This document shows, one piece after another, positions 1 to 7,717 of a DNA stretch of 64,000 nucleotides. The notes beneath the pieces were generated by a model, which saw only the letters and a program-made list of their open reading frames with translations, did not search any database and was not told where the DNA came from. Position 1 is the stretch's first letter. Each line of letters starts with the position of its first letter. The position numbers were made by a program, and so were the translations under genes. Origin of the DNA: UBA7672 sp038326205 (GTDB taxonomy: Bacteria > Pseudomonadota > Alphaproteobacteria > Caulobacterales > Hyphomonadaceae); contig JBBQJV010000012.1 of the NCBI GenBank assembly GCA_038326205.1, positions 1 to 64,000 of the forward strand. The letters are read 5' to 3'.

Positions 1-139
1 AGGTCTGCATCGTGGTTCTCCATGGCGAGGCCAGCTGGAACCGTAGCGGGCAGGCGCCCGTCACTCGGAAGATAAGACGTTTCGCCAGCCCGATCCACAT
101 CGGGCAAGGCGCTCAAGTTCCTTTCACCATTATTTATTT
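1..139. other. Island DNA left of the insertion sequence, no clear gene
   Basis: A plus-strand frame beginning at position 3 stays open up to the insertion sequence and then ends inside it at a TGA near 168. It could be the 3' part of a gene cut by the insertion. The roughly 45 codons match no family I recognise, and no start codon lies in the window. Confidence 0.2.
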
Positions 140-1521
140 GGGTCTTCAGGAAGTCGTGTGGGTAAAATGACGGTCTGAACGTTGAGGAAAGCCATGTGAA
201 TATTGGCTTTTCTGCATTTCGCGTTGCGTTGAGATTTGGCATCGGTTTTGGATGGCCAAATTATCGAAACGACAACGACGGCTGTTGGACGCCTATGCCT
301 TTCCGGGTTTTCGGCCACTCGCTGCAGTGCGCGGCGTGTTCGGCGATCCGAAAGTGCGTGTGGTCACCTTGGTACGGCGCTCAAAAAAACAATCTGCGGT
401 GCCTGCGGCCGCGTGCATCAAGGCTGGTACGACCGACGCATGCGGCGAGTTCGCGATCTCTCCAGCGGCGATGCGCGTATTTATCTGGAGGTCGAGGTTC
501 GACGTGTGCCGTGTCGAAGCTGCCTGATGGTGAAACGCGAGCAGCTGGAATTTTTGGCCGACAACCCGTTCTACACCAAGCGCTTTGCCTTCTATGTGGG
601 GCGTCGCTGCCGGCAGGCGACGATCAAGGACATCGCGCAGGAACTCAGGCTCGACTGGGATACCGTCAAGACCCTGGAAATGCAGTACATGCGCGCCCAA
701 CTCGCCAAAGCGGGGGCGCCAGCTCCCAAGGCCATCGGCATCGACGAGATTTCGATCCGCAAGGGGCACACCTATCGGATCGTGGTGAGCGACCTCATTC
801 GTCGCCGCCCAATCTGGTTTGGCGGCGCCGACCGCTCAGAGGCCAGCATGGCCCAATTCTATGTCTGGTTGGGCCAAAACAAAGCCCACGGCATTCGGCT
901 GGCGGTGATGGACATGTGGAAGCCGTTTGCCAACGCAACCCGGAAGCAAGCGCCGCAAGCGGCCATCTTGTTCGACAAATTCCACATCATACGTCACCTG
1001 GGAGAAGCCCTCGATAAGGTGCGCAAGTCTGAATACGCGCGCCTCAGCGGCAAAAGCCGTCGCTACATCAAGGGCCAGAAATATACGCTGCTTTCGCGCC
1101 GCGAGAACCTTACCCTTGAGGGTCGGCGCTCGTTGAGGGCTTTGCTGGCGGTCAACAAACGGTTGAACACGGCGTATCTGCTCAAGGAGTCGTTCGGCCA
1201 ACTCTGGGACTATGAGCGAGAAGGCTGGGCGCGCCGTTTCTTCGAGAACTGGCGGGCCGGACTGAAGTGGCAACGTCTGCAGCCCTACGAGAAGTTCGCC
1301 GAGATGATCGATCGCCATTGGGATGGCATCGCCGCCTACTGCAGACCGGAGAACAAGGTCTCGCTCGGGTTTGTGGAAGGATTGAACAACAAGATCCGCG
1401 TCATCCAACGCAGAGCCTACGGTCTTCACGACGAGGAGTATCTGCGTCTCAAAATCCTCACCTGCATGCTGCCAGCGCTCTGAAATCGGTCTAAATCACC
1501 CACTCGTTTGCCTGAAGACCC
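140..1521 (+). mobile_element. ISL3-family insertion sequence
   Basis: The ends are 23-bp imperfect inverted repeats at 140-162 and 1499-1521, matching at 19 of 23 positions and sharing the outer GGGTCTTCAGG. They are flanked by near-identical 8-bp AT-rich sequences at 132-139 (ATTTATTT) and 1522-1529 (ATTTTTTT), one mismatch apart, consistent with the 8-bp target duplication known for ISL3 elements. The element is 1382 bp long and encodes one transposase, possibly in two frames. Its right end stops 11 bp from the stop codon of the convergent DGR reverse transcriptase, so it inserted just past that gene. Confidence 0.85.
252..1483 (+). CDS. ISL3-family transposase (probable -1 frameshift)
   Basis: The product is a DDE-type transposase of the ISL3 family. 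The C-terminal part contains GIDEIS and a DMWKPF stretch around the first two acidic residues, a FDKFHI segment, and a final glutamate in GFVEGLNNKIRVIQ. A Cys-rich zinc finger (CGACG, later CRSC) precedes the catalytic core. The main frame can be read from 236, but the N-terminus in the next frame, from ATG 252 (MAKLSKRQRRLLDAYAFPGF), looks more like a genuine transposase start. The two frames join at A7 (383-389), arranged as A AAA AAA in the upstream frame, a classic -1 slippery heptamer. It could be programmed or a simple indel. Confidence 0.75.
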
Positions 1522-1532
1522 ATTTTTTTGAC

Positions 1533-2624
1533 CTATCCGCCTGGCGCCGTGCCCGCCCGGCAGACTTGCAGTCGCGCCTCAAAGCTGCGGCGGATGGCGC
1601 GTTGCAGGCGCGCCGTGTTGGCAAAATCTGCATGCGCCTGCCAAGCCGCGATACGCGTCTCGGCCTCCGCCAGGCTCATGCTGCCCGCCGCCACTCTGTC
1701 GGCCATGCCGCGCAGGCGATTCCGGAACCGGCGCACACCCTCTTCCGGCAGTCGCCTCTTGCCATTGGCGAGCAGGTCATAGCCAAGAAAAGTCGCAGGC
1801 TGGTGGCAATCGAGGATCACCGTCTTGCGGGGATGCAGCTTCAGCCGCCGCTTTTCGAGAAACACAACGATCTCGTCGCGCCAGGCCTCCAACTGCGACC
1901 GGCTATCCGCGAAGAGCGCGAAGTCATCGACATAGCGGACGAACGGCGCGCCGAGCTTTTCCGTTGCGAAATGGTCGAGCGGATCAAGACAGATATTGCC
2001 GAACCACTGGCTCGTGAGATTGCCGATGGGCAGGCCGCGGCGCCGCGCAAACGGCGCGAACAGATCGTCGCCCGGAAAATGCAGGTTGACCGGCTCCTGC
2101 GCATTGGAGCCGTCCACGATCCTGTCGAGCAGGCCGAGCGTGTGGCCGCAGGCAATGCGCCGCCGAAAATCGCCTTTCAGGATTTCGTGGTCGATAGCCG
2201 GAAAGAAGCGAAATATGTCGCAGCGCAGGACGAATGCATATCTGTCGCGATAGCGCTCATAGGCCTCGATCCCCCGATGCGTGCCCTTGCCGACACGATT
2301 GGCGAATGTGTTGTCGATGAAGCCCGCCTCGAACAGTGGTCCCACCACACCCATCAGCGCGTGATGCACGACGCGATCCCTGAATGGCGCCGCGGATACC
2401 ATGCGGTGCTTGGGGTCGAACAGTTCGATTGTGACGTATTTTCCTGGCCGGTAGCGCCCCTCGCACAGCTCACGCTCAAGACGGAGCAGTTCCGTCTCAA
2501 GGCCAGCTGCAAATGCAGCGGCTCCGGGCTTGGCCCTCTTGGACAACAGGGCCTTCATCGCCGCGCGGCGCAGCGCCTGAAAGCTTGCAATCTGGCCGAA
2601 CAGGTTGGCGTGGCGCCGCGCCAT
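1533..2624 (-). CDS. DGR reverse transcriptase
   Basis: This 363-residue enzyme copies the template RNA into mutated cDNA for the DGR. The catalytic motif YVDD is at residues 231-234 and motif A aspartate at about 136 (RCDI). Motif 4 reads IGNLTSQ at 200-206, the [IVL]GxxxSQ signature that separates DGR enzymes from group II intron and retron enzymes (QGxxxSP type). The length suits the family. It lies 12 bp downstream of the Avd gene and presumably shares its transcript. The stop codon lies just beside the ISL3 element, yet the core domains are complete. The nearby 124-bp TR/VR pair with adenine-only differences makes the DGR assignment very secure. Confidence 0.96.
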   Translation of the reverse strand: MARRHANLFGQIASFQALRRAAMKALLSKRAKPGAAAFAAGLETELLRLERELCEGRYRPGKYVTIELFDPKHRMVSAAPFRDRVVHHALMGVVGPLFEAGFIDNTFANRVGKGTHRGIEAYERYRDRYAFVLRCDIFRFFPAIDHEILKGDFRRRIACGHTLGLLDRIVDGSNAQEPVNLHFPGDDLFAPFARRRGLPIGNLTSQWFGNICLDPLDHFATEKLGAPFVRYVDDFALFADSRSQLEAWRDEIVVFLEKRRLKLHPRKTVILDCHQPATFLGYDLLANGKRRLPEEGVRRFRNRLRGMADRVAAGSMSLAEAETRIAAWQAHADFANTARLQRAIRRSFEARLQVCRAGTAPGG

Positions 2625-2636
2625 GGACCGCGCGCC

Positions 2637-3017
2637 TTACAGAACGGCAGGCACAGCGGATCGGGGCTTGGCGACCACCTGCCGCTTCCAGCCGCCGATC
2701 AACCGGCCGATATCGTCGAGCTGCCGGGCAGCGTGCTCATAGCGGCGGTGATCGAGGCAGTGCAGCACGTGGGCGAGGCGGAAGAGATGGCGCAGCTTTT
2801 CGACTGCGAGATTGGCCGCGTGAAGCGGCTTTTGCCGCTCACGGTCGTAGGTCGCTTCGATAAGGCGCTCCAGCGCATCAAGCGCCGTTATGGTGATGCG
2901 GTCACCGAGCGTGAACTTGTGGGCGCGCGGAAATCCCTCGACTGCGGGTCCGCTCCATTTCAGGAAGACGTGCAGCGCCTCGATGGCAGGGCCGAAACGG
3001 CGGGCGGCTTCACTCAT
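2637..3017 (-). CDS. avd: Avd-like DGR accessory protein
   Basis: The 126-residue product matches the Avd / four-helix-bundle family. It carries the typical FPRAHKFTLGDRI stretch at about residues 29-41, followed by amphipathic helices and basic patches. In studied DGRs, Avd forms a pentamer that binds both the reverse transcriptase and the template RNA and is required for mutagenic cDNA synthesis. It lies between the template repeat and the reverse transcriptase gene on the same strand. The ATG start is preceded by a GAGGAAAG purine stretch. The assignment rests on motif recall and context together. Confidence 0.9.
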   Translation of the reverse strand: MSEAARRFGPAIEALHVFLKWSGPAVEGFPRAHKFTLGDRITITALDALERLIEATYDRERQKPLHAANLAVEKLRHLFRLAHVLHCLDHRRYEHAARQLDDIGRLIGGWKRQVVAKPRSAVPAVL

Positions 3018-3211
3018 GCGTCTATGTTCGCTTTCCTCGCCGCTCAGGGCGATACGCGCCGCCGTCCGGGCTCAAAGTGTCCCGCAAGACGGCGGCGGCG
3101 TGAACCGCATGCAAGCACCTTGCATGCCTGGTCATCATGGCAGGCCCTGGACGCAGCTCTTGGTTCTCTTCCGCCGTCCGTGAACGGAGGAACTCTACCG
3201 GGGTGAGCGTG
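3018..3211 (-). ncRNA. TR-avd spacer, probable DGR template RNA
   Basis: This 194-nt non-coding spacer follows the TR on the coding strand. It can form two strong hairpins. The first has 10 perfect pairs (3057-3066 with 3088-3097), extended by 4 more (3067-3070 with 3081-3084) across a 3-nt bulge. The second is a 9-bp perfect stem with a 3-nt loop at 3107-3127. In the Bordetella phage DGR, the RNA just downstream of TR is needed to prime cDNA synthesis by the RT-Avd complex. By position this spacer is the counterpart. The function is inferred; the structure is seen. Confidence 0.6.
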
Positions 3212-3335
3212 CTGGCGACGCGGAAGCCGAGATTGTTGTTCCGGTTCGTTGGATTGTTCCTGTTGCGGTTGGCCGAGCGGAGGTTCTGCGGATTGTTGTT
3301 CCAGGAACCGCCGCGGTTGACGCGATTGGAGCAGG
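3212..3335 (-). repeat. DGR template repeat (TR)
   Basis: This 124-bp repeat matches the 3' end of the TIR-STAND-FGE gene at 7737-7860. There are 14 mismatches, and every one falls on a T of the plus strand, that is an A of the TR coding strand (8 A-to-T and 6 A-to-G in the VR). The TR has 33 such adenines; its other 91 positions are identical in the VR. Read in the VR frame it encodes 14 asparagines, mostly AAC codons, the hallmark of templates built for adenine mutagenesis. The first 22 plus-strand bases (3212-3233) are identical in both copies and occupy the position of the initiation-of-homing sequence. Confidence 0.97.
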
Positions 3336-3341
3336 GAGCCT

Positions 3342-3368
3342 GACAGGGGGAGAGTACTCTCCCTTGTC
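3342..3368. other. Inverted repeat just 5' of TR
   Basis: A near-perfect dyad centres on the 14-bp palindrome GGAGAGTACTCTCC and extends outwards through GACA/TGTC with one bulge. On the coding strand it sits only 6 bp before TR. It has no U-run, so it is not a standard terminator. It may form the 5' boundary structure of the template RNA or bind a regulator. Confidence 0.5.
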
Positions 3369-3425
3369 AAAGGGGCGCCGATTCCCTGCGCTGACCTAAC
3401 GATATCGTGCTGCGCAACAATAGGG

Positions 3426-3593
3426 ATGAGAAGGTATTCGCCTGAGGTGCGCGAACAAGCGGTCCTGAGGGTGATGGAGCATGGCGCCGAGCACGTCTCG
3501 CAGTGAGCGGCGATCGTGCCACGCGCGGCCACCATCATGTGGTCCGCACAGACGCCGGACAAGTGGATGGCGTCGGCCTGCGGCGCGCTCTGA
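3426..3593 (+). pseudogene. IS3-type orfA transposase remnant
   Basis: From ATG 3426 the reading MRRYSPEVREQAVLRVMEHG resembles the N-terminus of IS3-family OrfA, the helix-turn-helix protein of the two-frame IS3 transposases. A TGA follows after 26 codons. The frame continues with a degraded remainder (SAQTPDKW) up to 3593, where it meets the 3' end of the trypsin gene. No orfB and no terminal inverted repeats are visible. It is a fossil fragment and indicates earlier insertion activity between the trypsin gene and the TR. Confidence 0.5.
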
Positions 3594-3597
3594 AGAG

Positions 3598-6500
3598 CTA
3601 TACCGTCGGCGTGGCTTGTTTCAGCCCCTCTTCAAAGAACGCCGCTTCTTTGTCTCGCCGGACGAGCAGGCCCTGCAGTTTCGGCTTTCCTTCCCAGATA
3701 CGCTTCATCGCGCGTATCTCGGCCGGGATGGCATCAAAAGTTCTCGCCTTCATATGAGCAGCGATAGTTCGCATCTCCCTGCGCTTGTCATCTGGGCCGA
3801 GACCAGAGCCGCGATTGAAGACCAGGGACACAAGGGCCCCCATGCTGATATCATTCAGATCGGCCGTATTCTCGAAACACCGCTCGGTTTTCAGGATGTA
3901 CTTCGGCATCATGACATCACGGTGGACGGCCATGGCTGCTTCAAGCGGCACCAGGACATCGTTCAGTGCGTCGACGGCGAGCTTGCGCTTGCTTTGATCT
4001 ACCTCGGCCATCAGACAGTAGGCGACAAGCCGGTCGATGACATCCGCAGCTAGGTGGACTTTCCAGTGTCGGCGGAACTCGTCAGCAGAAGCATGCCGCA
4101 GATCGTAGCCCACACCGATGGTGAGCCCTGACTCGCCGCCCGGCCAACACGGAGATTGCAGGAACTTTCGGTAGTAAGCTCCACTTGAGATTTCGAAGCC
4201 GACGATGAAATCGGAGCAGATGTCAGGCAGTCGGCGGTTCGAGGCCTCGAGCAGCCCCTCCAAGGCTGGTCCCTCTTCCCACTCCCCATAACCACGCAGC
4301 GACTCGAACGCTGGCTCTGCCTGCACTCCAGTCGGGAGGGCTGTTGAGCTTGGCGCGCTCGCCGGCAAGACAGCGCCCGTCTTCTGGCGCAGGTTAGTCT
4401 CAAACGCATACGTGATTGCACGAAGCGACAAGCCCTCATTGGCCTGATAGCCCTCAGCGGATATCGCGGGATTGAGCGGCGCCACGGCGCCCATGTGGTG
4501 AATCGCCAGGAGCTGAAGCGTACGTGCATCAAAAACCGGGCTCCCGGACGAGCCACCTTCGGTCGGCGCGCGATAGTGCACCTTCACAGGCGCGCCCGTG
4601 TAGGTCTGCCCGGGCGGCGGACCATTGTGAGCGATCATCAGGTTATTGTCGAACGTCACCTCAAGTTCTCGTCCTGCTGGATGACCAAGTACGAGGACGC
4701 GCGGTCGGGCTTTCTTGGCCTCCACGTCAGCATCTTCGGGCACGCATTGCGGCAGCTGTGCCGCGAAGGTCGGCGCGGCGCCGTCGGCGAAGGACGGATA
4801 GCTATCCAGTTGAAGCACCGTGCAATCATGCTCCGGGATCGGCGACGTCCAGATAAGCCGCTTGACGCGGAACCGCCTCGGTCCCTCCACCATCTGGAAA
4901 TCGACCACAGCTTCATCTGGTGGGATGGAGCTGCCTTCCCCGAGCGGCGAGACAACGTGGGCGTTCGTCAGGAAAAGCCAGCCGTCATCCAGACCAACGC
5001 TCTTGAGCAGCTCCTTCTTCGAGGCCTCGGCATCCGTACCGCCCGGCAGCAAGTCCATCGCACGCACCAGAAAGCCGGTGCCAAGGGGCGTGTCCTCGCC
5101 ATGCAGCACCTTGCCCACAAAACGCGCGAGACCCAGCGCACGATAGGCGCGCTGCACGGCCATTCCCGCTTCGCCCGCAAATAGCGCCTCCATCCGCTCC
5201 TTGCTCGGGGGTTTCTTCAGGAGATCGCGCGCCTGGGCGGATCCCAACTTTGTGGCGCCATTGTCTGCGCCTAGCGCCGCCAGCTGCAGGGGTTGAACCA
5301 TAGCCCCCAGCTTGTGATCCAGCCCGATACCCCAAAGTGTCGTGATCTGCCTGAGCGTCGAGTTGAGCGCGAACCCATCTCCGTGAGCGACCCCGACATA
5401 GCGGTCGAGCCATTTCTCGGCGCTCGCGTAGTCGCCACGAGCCAAGGAGGCCTCGGCAGCGTTTGCTGCGTCCCATGCCTGCGTATTGGGATAGCGTTGA
5501 TCCACGTAAGTCAGGATACGTTTGGCTATCCTGGCGATCTTGCCAGCCTGCGCCACCCTTAGCCCCGCAGCGCGCCCGGCGTGAGCCAGCGCCATCCAGT
5601 TCACGGCGTGATAGAAGTCGCTCGGATTGTTGGAAATTCGCTCGCCGCGGCGATAGAAGTCGATGGCGCGGTCAAGCGCATCCTGGCGCGCACGCCGGTC
5701 CTTTCCGTCTTTCAGCGCGACAAAGCGGTCCTTCTGTATGCGACCAAGCAGGCCGAATACTTCAGCGCGTTCGGTGTCATCACCCCCCTTGCGCGCGAGC
5801 GCCTCGGCCTGGTTCAGCACCGCCTCGGCTGCTGCGGCCTCGCCCAGCTCAATCAGGGCCTGTGCGTGCAGGCGCATGTAGACAGGGCGTTTGACGTCGG
5901 CAGCGTCGAGGGCCTGCGCGACCTGCTTCATGTCACTGAAGCGACGCACACGGCGCAGGGCAAACAACACATCTCTGACCAGACCCGGATCAAGCGGCGG
6001 CTGGTCTGAACGAATGGCGTCCAGGCAGGCTTGCGTATGGCCTCCCAGGGCAGCGAAGTCGCCATCCCTGACAGCCTTCTTCAGCTTCCTGGCGGCGACA
6101 GGAAGATTGTCCTTCCGTGTCGCGGTCGAGACCAGGGTCGCCGTCCCGCCAAAGCGCGCACTGAGCGCATCAGCGACGACATCCTCAACCTTCGGACGTG
6201 GGGGCTTCTGGAGTGCGGTCCCCCCCTCTGCGCCGGAGACGCTCTCCAGCTTCTGCCCGGCATCGAATTGCGCCCGCGCCGCGCGAAACCGGGCGAAGAC
6301 CTTGTTGGCCGCCTCGATCAGATGGTCGCGGTCGACGGAAAGCAGATCGGGACACATCGCGACAGCGCCCGCATAGTGCTTCATCAGCTCCCTGACAGCG
6401 TCCTCGGTATAGCCACCGCCATCAATGACATCCAGCACGCGGTCCATGGCTTTCTTGACACGCGGGATCATTGCCGCGTCTGGCCGACGATCAACGCCCT

Positions 6501-7227
6501 CGACGGAAATGACAATATAGGGCCTGCGCAAGGGACGCGTCGTTGAGGCATTGATCAACCGACCGTTCCTGAATCCGAACTTGATGTCCTCGTCTTCCCG
6601 GCCTCTGTCCGCGTACAACGCGTAAAGACCCGTCAGCGGCGATGGCTTGTTGGTCATCAACCCGACTTCGACGAAGCTGCCATCGAGCGTCAGAAGATCG
6701 ACCGATCGTGCCAGGGCGCCAACGGCCTTCGCCGCTTCGCCTATGAGTGGCGCCGCTGCTGTCGTCGACAACTCAGCAATCCGTTCCAGGACCTTGCGCG
6801 CGCGTTCCGAGCTGCGGACAGACAGCAGGCCGAAGGCAAGGCTGAAGGAGCCGATATAAGGCGAGGCTTCGAGCAGCGTCACCTCGCTCAGCGTCGCGCG
6901 ATCCGCGCCGGCAAGTCCCTCGGCGTTGCGCCCCGCGGAAACAACCTTTGCGAACTCGGCGGTGTCGTCTGCCACTTCACCGAGACCAACCCCGGCGTAG
7001 ACCAGCGGCTGATAGGCTGTCAGAAACTTGCGCGTATACGGAAGGTGCGCCGCCATCAACTTCACGCGGATATATTCCTCGTTGGCGCGAAGGGCGCGCG
7101 GCGGGGCCGGTGAGTCATCCGGCAGCAGCGTCATGCGCGTTTCCTCGCGGGGCCGCTGCAATGCGTTGAGCGCTATCTCGCCGATCGAACGCAGCAAGCC
7201 CGGGTCCGTCCCCTCGCCTTGCGGCAT
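3598..7227 (-). CDS. TPR / trypsin-like protease / lysozyme-like protein
   Basis: The 1209-residue protein has three recognisable parts. Residues about 370-640 form a TPR-like helical region similar to the TRAFs-binding/DUF4071 type. Residues about 725-950 are a trypsin-fold serine protease with a complete triad: H757 (LTNAHVV), D801 (EHDCTVL) and S894 (GGSSGSPVF). Residues about 1005-1200 resemble a T4-lysozyme/pesticin-like fold, with E1012 (VGFEISS) and T1036 (GLTIGVGYDL) in the usual spacing. There is no signal peptide or membrane segment. I chose ATG 7227, preceded by GGAG; a longer frame to 7407 looks non-coding. It lies between the DGR target gene and the TR on the same strand, so it probably works with the TIR-STAND receptor as a proteolytic effector or activator. 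Confidence 0.85.
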   Translation of the reverse strand: MPQGEGTDPGLLRSIGEIALNALQRPREETRMTLLPDDSPAPPRALRANEEYIRVKLMAAHLPYTRKFLTAYQPLVYAGVGLGEVADDTAEFAKVVSAGRNAEGLAGADRATLSEVTLLEASPYIGSFSLAFGLLSVRSSERARKVLERIAELSTTAAAPLIGEAAKAVGALARSVDLLTLDGSFVEVGLMTNKPSPLTGLYALYADRGREDEDIKFGFRNGRLINASTTRPLRRPYIVISVEGVDRRPDAAMIPRVKKAMDRVLDVIDGGGYTEDAVRELMKHYAGAVAMCPDLLSVDRDHLIEAANKVFARFRAARAQFDAGQKLESVSGAEGGTALQKPPRPKVEDVVADALSARFGGTATLVSTATRKDNLPVAARKLKKAVRDGDFAALGGHTQACLDAIRSDQPPLDPGLVRDVLFALRRVRRFSDMKQVAQALDAADVKRPVYMRLHAQALIELGEAAAAEAVLNQAEALARKGGDDTERAEVFGLLGRIQKDRFVALKDGKDRRARQDALDRAIDFYRRGERISNNPSDFYHAVNWMALAHAGRAAGLRVAQAGKIARIAKRILTYVDQRYPNTQAWDAANAAEASLARGDYASAEKWLDRYVGVAHGDGFALNSTLRQITTLWGIGLDHKLGAMVQPLQLAALGADNGATKLGSAQARDLLKKPPSKERMEALFAGEAGMAVQRAYRALGLARFVGKVLHGEDTPLGTGFLVRAMDLLPGGTDAEASKKELLKSVGLDDGWLFLTNAHVVSPLGEGSSIPPDEAVVDFQMVEGPRRFRVKRLIWTSPIPEHDCTVLQLDSYPSFADGAAPTFAAQLPQCVPEDADVEAKKARPRVLVLGHPAGRELEVTFDNNLMIAHNGPPPGQTYTGAPVKVHYRAPTEGGSSGSPVFDARTLQLLAIHHMGAVAPLNPAISAEGYQANEGLSLRAITYAFETNLRQKTGAVLPASAPSSTALPTGVQAEPAFESLRGYGEWEEGPALEGLLEASNRRLPDICSDFIVGFEISSGAYYRKFLQSPCWPGGESGLTIGVGYDLRHASADEFRRHWKVHLAADVIDRLVAYCLMAEVDQSKRKLAVDALNDVLVPLEAAMAVHRDVMMPKYILKTERCFENTADLNDISMGALVSLVFNRGSGLGPDDKRREMRTIAAHMKARTFDAIPAEIRAMKRIWEGKPKLQGLLVRRDKEAAFFEEGLKQATPTV

Positions 7228-7717
7228 CCTACCACTCCACGCACACGACCAGCTGGCGCACCACAGGTGGCCAGCCTTGAAGGACCAACAGCAGGAAACA
7301 CCCCCACGGCCCCGTCTCGCTGCACTAAAGCTCGGACGCCGGGGCTTGCCAAGTTTGCATGAGGCGATTTGTGCAGCCGGGGATACGCCAGCGGTATGCC
7401 GCACCAATGGATTTGGGCAATGGAATGGTCAGGAGGCGACTGGTCTAGCGCGGATGCCACCTGATGCGTGAGCTTGTGGCTCAAGCCGTTCGGCCTGACG
7501 GTTCACCAGATCGGACGGCCAACAGCCTGACCAGCGTGGTTTCCAGAGCCGTCTGCGCGGCAGGGTGAACCAGCTGCGCGCGATCCTTTCGGAGGTCGCG
7601 GCGCCCCAGACCCGACCGCGCCTCAAGCGCTTACAAAATCCGTTGGAGCTTCGCCCCAAACCCGCGCAACAAATCAGCCAAGCAAGAGCTCGCATTCGCG
7701 AGCCGTAAAAGAACACA
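7228..7717. other. 490-bp gap between target gene and trypsin gene
   Basis: I see no convincing gene here. The gap holds a 6-bp perfect hairpin at 7688-7703 and a widely spaced 8-bp inverted repeat (7500-7507 and 7564-7571). It should hold the promoter or leader of the trypsin gene, but no clear promoter elements stand out. Confidence 0.4.
7688..7703 (-). promoter_or_regulatory. Hairpin downstream of the DGR variable repeat
   Basis: GCTCGC-ATTC-GCGAGC forms a 6-bp perfect stem with a 4-nt loop. It begins 14 bp beyond the stop codon of the target gene and 33 bp beyond the end of VR. In the Bordetella phage DGR and several others, a short GC-rich stem with a 4-nt loop just downstream of VR strongly stimulates retrohoming. 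The coding-strand loop here is GAAT, close to but not matching the reported GRNA pattern. The role is inferred from position and shape. Confidence 0.45.

Noticed and set aside
1566..3206. Open frame of 546 codons on the plus strand
   Set aside because: It lies opposite the DGR reverse transcriptase and Avd genes and shows no domain of its own.
1533..3335. Retron or group II intron as explanation for the reverse transcriptase
   Set aside because: The SQ signature, the Avd gene and the TR/VR pair with adenine-only differences fit only a DGR. No msr/msd-like or intron structure is seen.
3137..3343. Short plus-strand frame over TR
   Set aside because: It merely reads the TR backwards. The informative frame is on the minus strand, where TR matches the VR codon by codon.
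7228..7484. Open frames between the target and trypsin genes
   Set aside because: The frames lack ribosome binding sites, have unnatural composition and match nothing known. I treat the gap as non-coding.
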